From Solirubrobacterales bacterium (lineage in GTDB: Bacteria; Actinomycetota; Thermoleophilia; Solirubrobacterales; Solirubrobacteraceae): 6,696 nt of DNA. Within the stretch, counting starts at the first letter, position 1, and every line of letters starts with the position of its first letter. The notes under the pieces are model-generated. The model saw nothing but the letters and a program-made list of their open reading frames with translations. It did not search any database and was not told the origin of the DNA. The translations under genes were made by a program, and so were the position numbers. The DNA lies in contig JAATFK010000099.1 in assembly GCA_015655225.1 (NCBI GenBank), positions 1 to 6,696 of the forward strand. The letters run 5' to 3'. Positions 5,132 through 6,696 of this stretch are shown in pieces.

Positions 5132-5809
5132 ATGACCGCAGACCCGGCCGTTCCCCCCGCCGACCCGAGACGCCTGACCCTGATCGGCGCCGGCCCCGGC
5201 ATCGGCGCCGCCGTCGCGCGCCGCTTCGCCGCCGAGGGCTTCGCGCTCACGCTCGTCGCGCGCCGTCCCGAGGCGCTCGAAGCGCTCGCCGACGAGCTGC
5301 GGGCGGGCGGCGCGACGGTCGACGCGCTCGCCGGCGACGCCGCCGACCCCGAGGCGCTGCGCGCCGTGCTCGCCGACGCCGCGCCGCCGAGCGTCCTCGT
5401 CTACAACGCCGCGCTGCTGGTGCAGGACGACCTGCTCACGAGCACCACCGAGCACCTGCTGACCGCCCACGCGGTCGACGTCGCGAGCGCGATCGTCGCG
5501 ACCCAGGCGGTCGTCGGCGGCATGCGGGCGGCCGGTGGCGGGACCGTGCTGCTGACCGGCGGCGGCCTCGCCGATCACCCGAATCCGACGTACGGGACGC
5601 TCGCGCTCGGCAAGGTCGGCGTGCGCGCCGTCGCGACGATGCTCGCGGCTCAGCTGGGCGACGACGGCATCCACGTCGCGAGCATCACGGTCAACGGCGC
5701 GGTCGCGCCCGGGACCCCGTTCGACCCCGACCTGATCGCCGAGACCTACTGGCAGGTCCACGCCGAGCCGCGGGAGCGCTGGCGCGGCGAGTACCGCTTC
5801 GACGGCTAG
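5132..5809 (+). CDS. SDR-fold protein with a degenerate catalytic tetrad
   Basis: A 225-residue short-chain dehydrogenase/reductase fold protein. The nucleotide-binding end is intact: TLIGAGPGIGAAVARRF (16-32) carries the glycine-rich loop GAGPGIG (19-25), followed by LVARRPEAL (41-49), where the arginines suit NADP(H). The NNAG-like motif reads YNAA (91-94). The active site is unusual. The YxxxK motif aligns to LALGK with Lys161 present but Leu157 in place of Tyr. The catalytic Ser position falls in TGGGL (142-146), giving Gly. The tetrad Asn is Asp116 in AVDVAS. Tyr154, three residues earlier, might substitute, but the spacing is wrong. The C-terminus is also distinctive: FDPDLIAETYWQVHAEP (197-213). 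I recall similar short SDR-like proteins with YxxLxxGK in bacteria, so this is a subfamily trait rather than a local mutation. Role unknown: a binding protein, or a reductase with altered chemistry. Its stop overlaps the TetR stop. Confidence 0.8.
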   Translation: MTADPAVPPADPRRLTLIGAGPGIGAAVARRFAAEGFALTLVARRPEALEALADELRAGGATVDALAGDAADPEALRAVLADAAPPSVLVYNAALLVQDDLLTSTTEHLLTAHAVDVASAIVATQAVVGGMRAAGGGTVLLTGGGLADHPNPTYGTLALGKVGVRAVATMLAAQLGDDGIHVASITVNGAVAPGTPFDPDLIAETYWQVHAEPRERWRGEYRFDG

Positions 5810-6387
5810 CCGAGCAGCGTCGCGGCGGCCGCGCGGGCGGCGTCGGCGGCGCCCTCGGGACCGCCGGCGACGACGAGGTGGGAGGAGAGGCCGTCGGAGA
5901 GCAGCGCGAGCTGCGCGGCGACCAGCGCCGGGTCGTGCACGCCCGCCTCGGCGGCGACCTCGGCGAGGCGCGCGCGGAAGCGTCGCTTGTGCTCGTCGGC
6001 GACGCGGTGCACGGGGTGGTCGAGCGCCGCGAACTCGACCGCGGCGTTGGCGAACGGACAGCCGCGCGACGCGCGCGCGCCGAGGTCGGCGGGCAGGTCG
6101 AAGATCGCCAGCAGGCGCTCGCGCGGCGCCAGGTCCTCGCGGTCGAGGACGCTCTCGCGCTCGATCAGCCGCTCCTCCTCGAAGCGCCGCAGGTACGCCT
6201 CGACGAGCGCGTCCTTCGTCGCGAAGTGCTTGTAGAGGGTCCGCTTCGAGACGCTCGCGGTGGCGGCCAGCTGGTCGATCCCGGTCGTCGTGACGCCCTG
6301 GGCGTGGAAGAGGTCGGCGGCCGTCCGCAGGATCCGCTCGCGGGCGCCGCGTCCTCCTCCGGCTCTCGGTGCTGTCGCCGCCGTCAT
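5806..6387 (-). CDS. TetR/AcrR-family transcriptional repressor
   Basis: A 193-residue protein with an N-terminal TetR DNA-binding domain: GARERILRTAADLFHAQGV (14-32), then TTGIDQLAATASVSKRTLYK (34-53) and HFATKDALVEAYL (54-66). The recognition helix is SVSKRTLYKHF. The C-terminal ligand domain includes RGCPFANAAVEFA (108-120) followed by HPVHRVADEHKRRF. I place the start at ATG 6387-6385. The open frame extends to 6489, but that would translate through both operator copies and the Shine-Dalgarno sequence of the divergent SDR, and the TetR fold needs nothing upstream. No strong Shine-Dalgarno sequence precedes 6387. It is divergent from the SDR at 6483, and the shared 95-base region has two related operator-like sites. 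Autorepression plus control of that SDR is the expected arrangement. The ligand is unknown. Confidence 0.88.
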   Translation of the reverse strand: MTAATAPRAGGGRGARERILRTAADLFHAQGVTTTGIDQLAATASVSKRTLYKHFATKDALVEAYLRRFEEERLIERESVLDREDLAPRERLLAIFDLPADLGARASRGCPFANAAVEFAALDHPVHRVADEHKRRFRARLAEVAAEAGVHDPALVAAQLALLSDGLSSHLVVAGGPEGAADAARAAAATLLG

Positions 6388-6394
6388 GCGTTCA

Positions 6395-6412
6395 TGGTAC
6401 CGATCTGTGTAC
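6395..6412. promoter_or_regulatory. TetR operator copy 1 (TetR-proximal)
   Basis: The 18-base site is centred on GATC 6402-6405. Its right half (T GT G TAC) fits the pattern GTA-n-AC-n-GATC-n-GT-n-TAC; its left half keeps AC but has TGG instead of GTA. The 15-base stretch 6399-6413 matches 6454-6468 at 14 positions. It ends 8 bases upstream of the TetR start codon, so occupancy should block TetR expression. The sequence match is seen; binding is inferred. Confidence 0.6.
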
Positions 6413-6449
6413 CTCGGTGGCGAAGCTGGTACGGTCCCGGTCCGAAGAA

Positions 6450-6467
6450 GTACACCGATCTGTTTAC
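6450..6467. promoter_or_regulatory. TetR operator copy 2 (SDR-proximal)
   Basis: GTACACCGATCTGTTTAC is an 18-base near-palindrome: GTA/TAC, AC/GT and the central GATC all pair, and only the four spacer positions do not. It looks like the GATC-centred operators of AcrR-type TetR repressors. It lies 15 bases before the SDR start at 6483 and just before its Shine-Dalgarno sequence, so binding would block initiation or early elongation. The centres of the two copies are 55 bases apart. Confidence 0.7.
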
Positions 6468-6473
6468 CGCTAT

Positions 6474-6478
6474 GGAGG
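6474..6478 (+). promoter_or_regulatory. Shine-Dalgarno GGAGG for the SDR at 6483
   Basis: A full GGAGG lies 4 bases before ATG 6483. It is the strongest ribosome site in the window although the spacing is short. It excludes ATG 6472, which overlaps it and is in another frame. Confidence 0.6.
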
Positions 6479-6482
6479 ATCC

Positions 6483-6696
6483 ATGCCACCCGTCCACGCT
6501 CCCGTCGCGCCGTCGAGCCAGCCGCTGAGCGGGAAGACCGCGATCGTCACCGGTGCCGGGCGCGGCCTCGGCGCCGCGATCAGCCGGCGGCTCGCCGGCG
6601 CCGGTGCTCGCGTCGCCCTCGTCGGCCGCGACCGCGCGACGCTGGAGGCGCTCGCCGCCGAGCTGTCCCACGACCCGGTCGTGCTCCCGGCCGACC
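6483..6696 (+). CDS. Short-chain dehydrogenase/reductase (SDR), N-terminal part
   Basis: The gene runs off the window end; 71 complete codons are visible. The protein begins MPPVHAPVAP and has a 16-residue lead before GKTAIVTGAGRGLGAAISRR (17-36), which is a textbook TGxxxGxG cofactor loop of classical SDRs (Thr23 to Gly30). The second strand ends VALVGRDRATLEAL (44-57), where Arg49 after the strand is more typical of NADP(H) than NAD(H), though Asp50 follows. Such proteins oxidise or reduce alcohols, ketones or sugars in the cytoplasm. The catalytic Ser-Tyr-Lys part lies outside the window, so activity cannot be confirmed. The gene is divergent from TetR and preceded by operator copy 2, so it is the probable TetR target. 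It is clearly different from the degenerate SDR at 5132, whose cofactor loop reads GAGPGIG. Confidence 0.85.
   Translation, partial: MPPVHAPVAPSSQPLSGKTAIVTGAGRGLGAAISRRLAGAGARVALVGRDRATLEALAAELSHDPVVLPAD

Noticed and set aside
2363..5809. Very long plus-strand open frame (over 1,100 codons) antisense to MarR and the transporter
   Set aside because: It is low-complexity Arg/Ala/Gly/Asp-rich sequence typical of the antisense frame of a high-GC gene. Only its end, from 5132, is a real gene. The opposite-strand proteins have clear family motifs.
6388..6489. Extended TetR start at 6489 adding 34 residues
   Set aside because: It would translate through both operator copies and the ribosome site of the divergent SDR, and the added residues match no TetR feature.
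1..6696. Mobile element, phage, defence or CRISPR system
   Set aside because: No transposase or integrase motifs, no terminal inverted repeats, no regularly spaced repeats, and no nuclease, helicase or toxin-antitoxin genes. Base composition looks uniform apart from the short operator regions.

Overview
The window is GC-rich (above 70% by eye), densely packed bacterial DNA. It has no insertion sequence, tRNA, rRNA, CRISPR array or phage gene that I can see. Strong third-position G/C bias, GTG starts and the gene families present (stand-alone acyl-CoA mutase large subunit, MmpL-type transporter, many SDR and TetR/MarR genes) suggest a high-GC actinobacterium. Solirubrobacterales/Thermoleophilia (Conexibacter-like) would fit, but that placement is inference from style, not from a marker gene.

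Layout. (1) Bases 1-1679, plus strand: the 3' end of an adenosylcobalamin-dependent acyl-CoA mutase large subunit, then a BtuF/TroA-fold 'helical backbone metal receptor' protein that has no signal peptide, then a PdxH-like flavin oxidase. Gaps are 3 and 9 bases, so they look like one transcription unit. (2) Bases 1698-5017, minus strand, read right to left: an MmpL/RND-type membrane transporter, a MarR regulator 21 bases downstream, and, after a 104-base gap holding a strong inverted repeat, an isochorismatase-fold hydrolase without the usual catalytic cysteine. The hydrolase converges on the PdxH-like gene across a short gap carrying an 11-bp tandem repeat. (3) Bases 5018-5131: a divergent intergenic region with a 13-bp direct repeat. 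(4) Bases 5132-5809, plus: an SDR-fold protein that lacks most of the SDR catalytic tetrad. (5) Bases 5806-6387, minus: a TetR repressor whose stop codon overlaps the SDR stop in one CTAG. (6) Bases 6388-6482: a divergent control region with two copies of a GATC-centred operator-like sequence. (7) From 6483 to the window end, plus: the start of a second, classical SDR dehydrogenase.

How the genes may work together. The MmpL-MarR-hydrolase cluster looks like a ligand-responsive export/detoxification unit, and the repeat next to the hydrolase is the natural MarR site. The TetR gene most likely represses itself and the divergent SDR at 6483. The mutase and the receptor-like protein may share a link to cobalamin: the mutase uses adenosylcobalamin, and the receptor fold is the one used by the B12-binding protein BtuF, here apparently cytosolic.

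Most of the window is ordinary chromosomal metabolism and regulation. I found no clear new defence or mobile system. The most interesting points are the cytosolic BtuF-like protein beside a B12 enzyme, the degenerate SDR, the two operator architectures, and the cysteine-less hydrolase.
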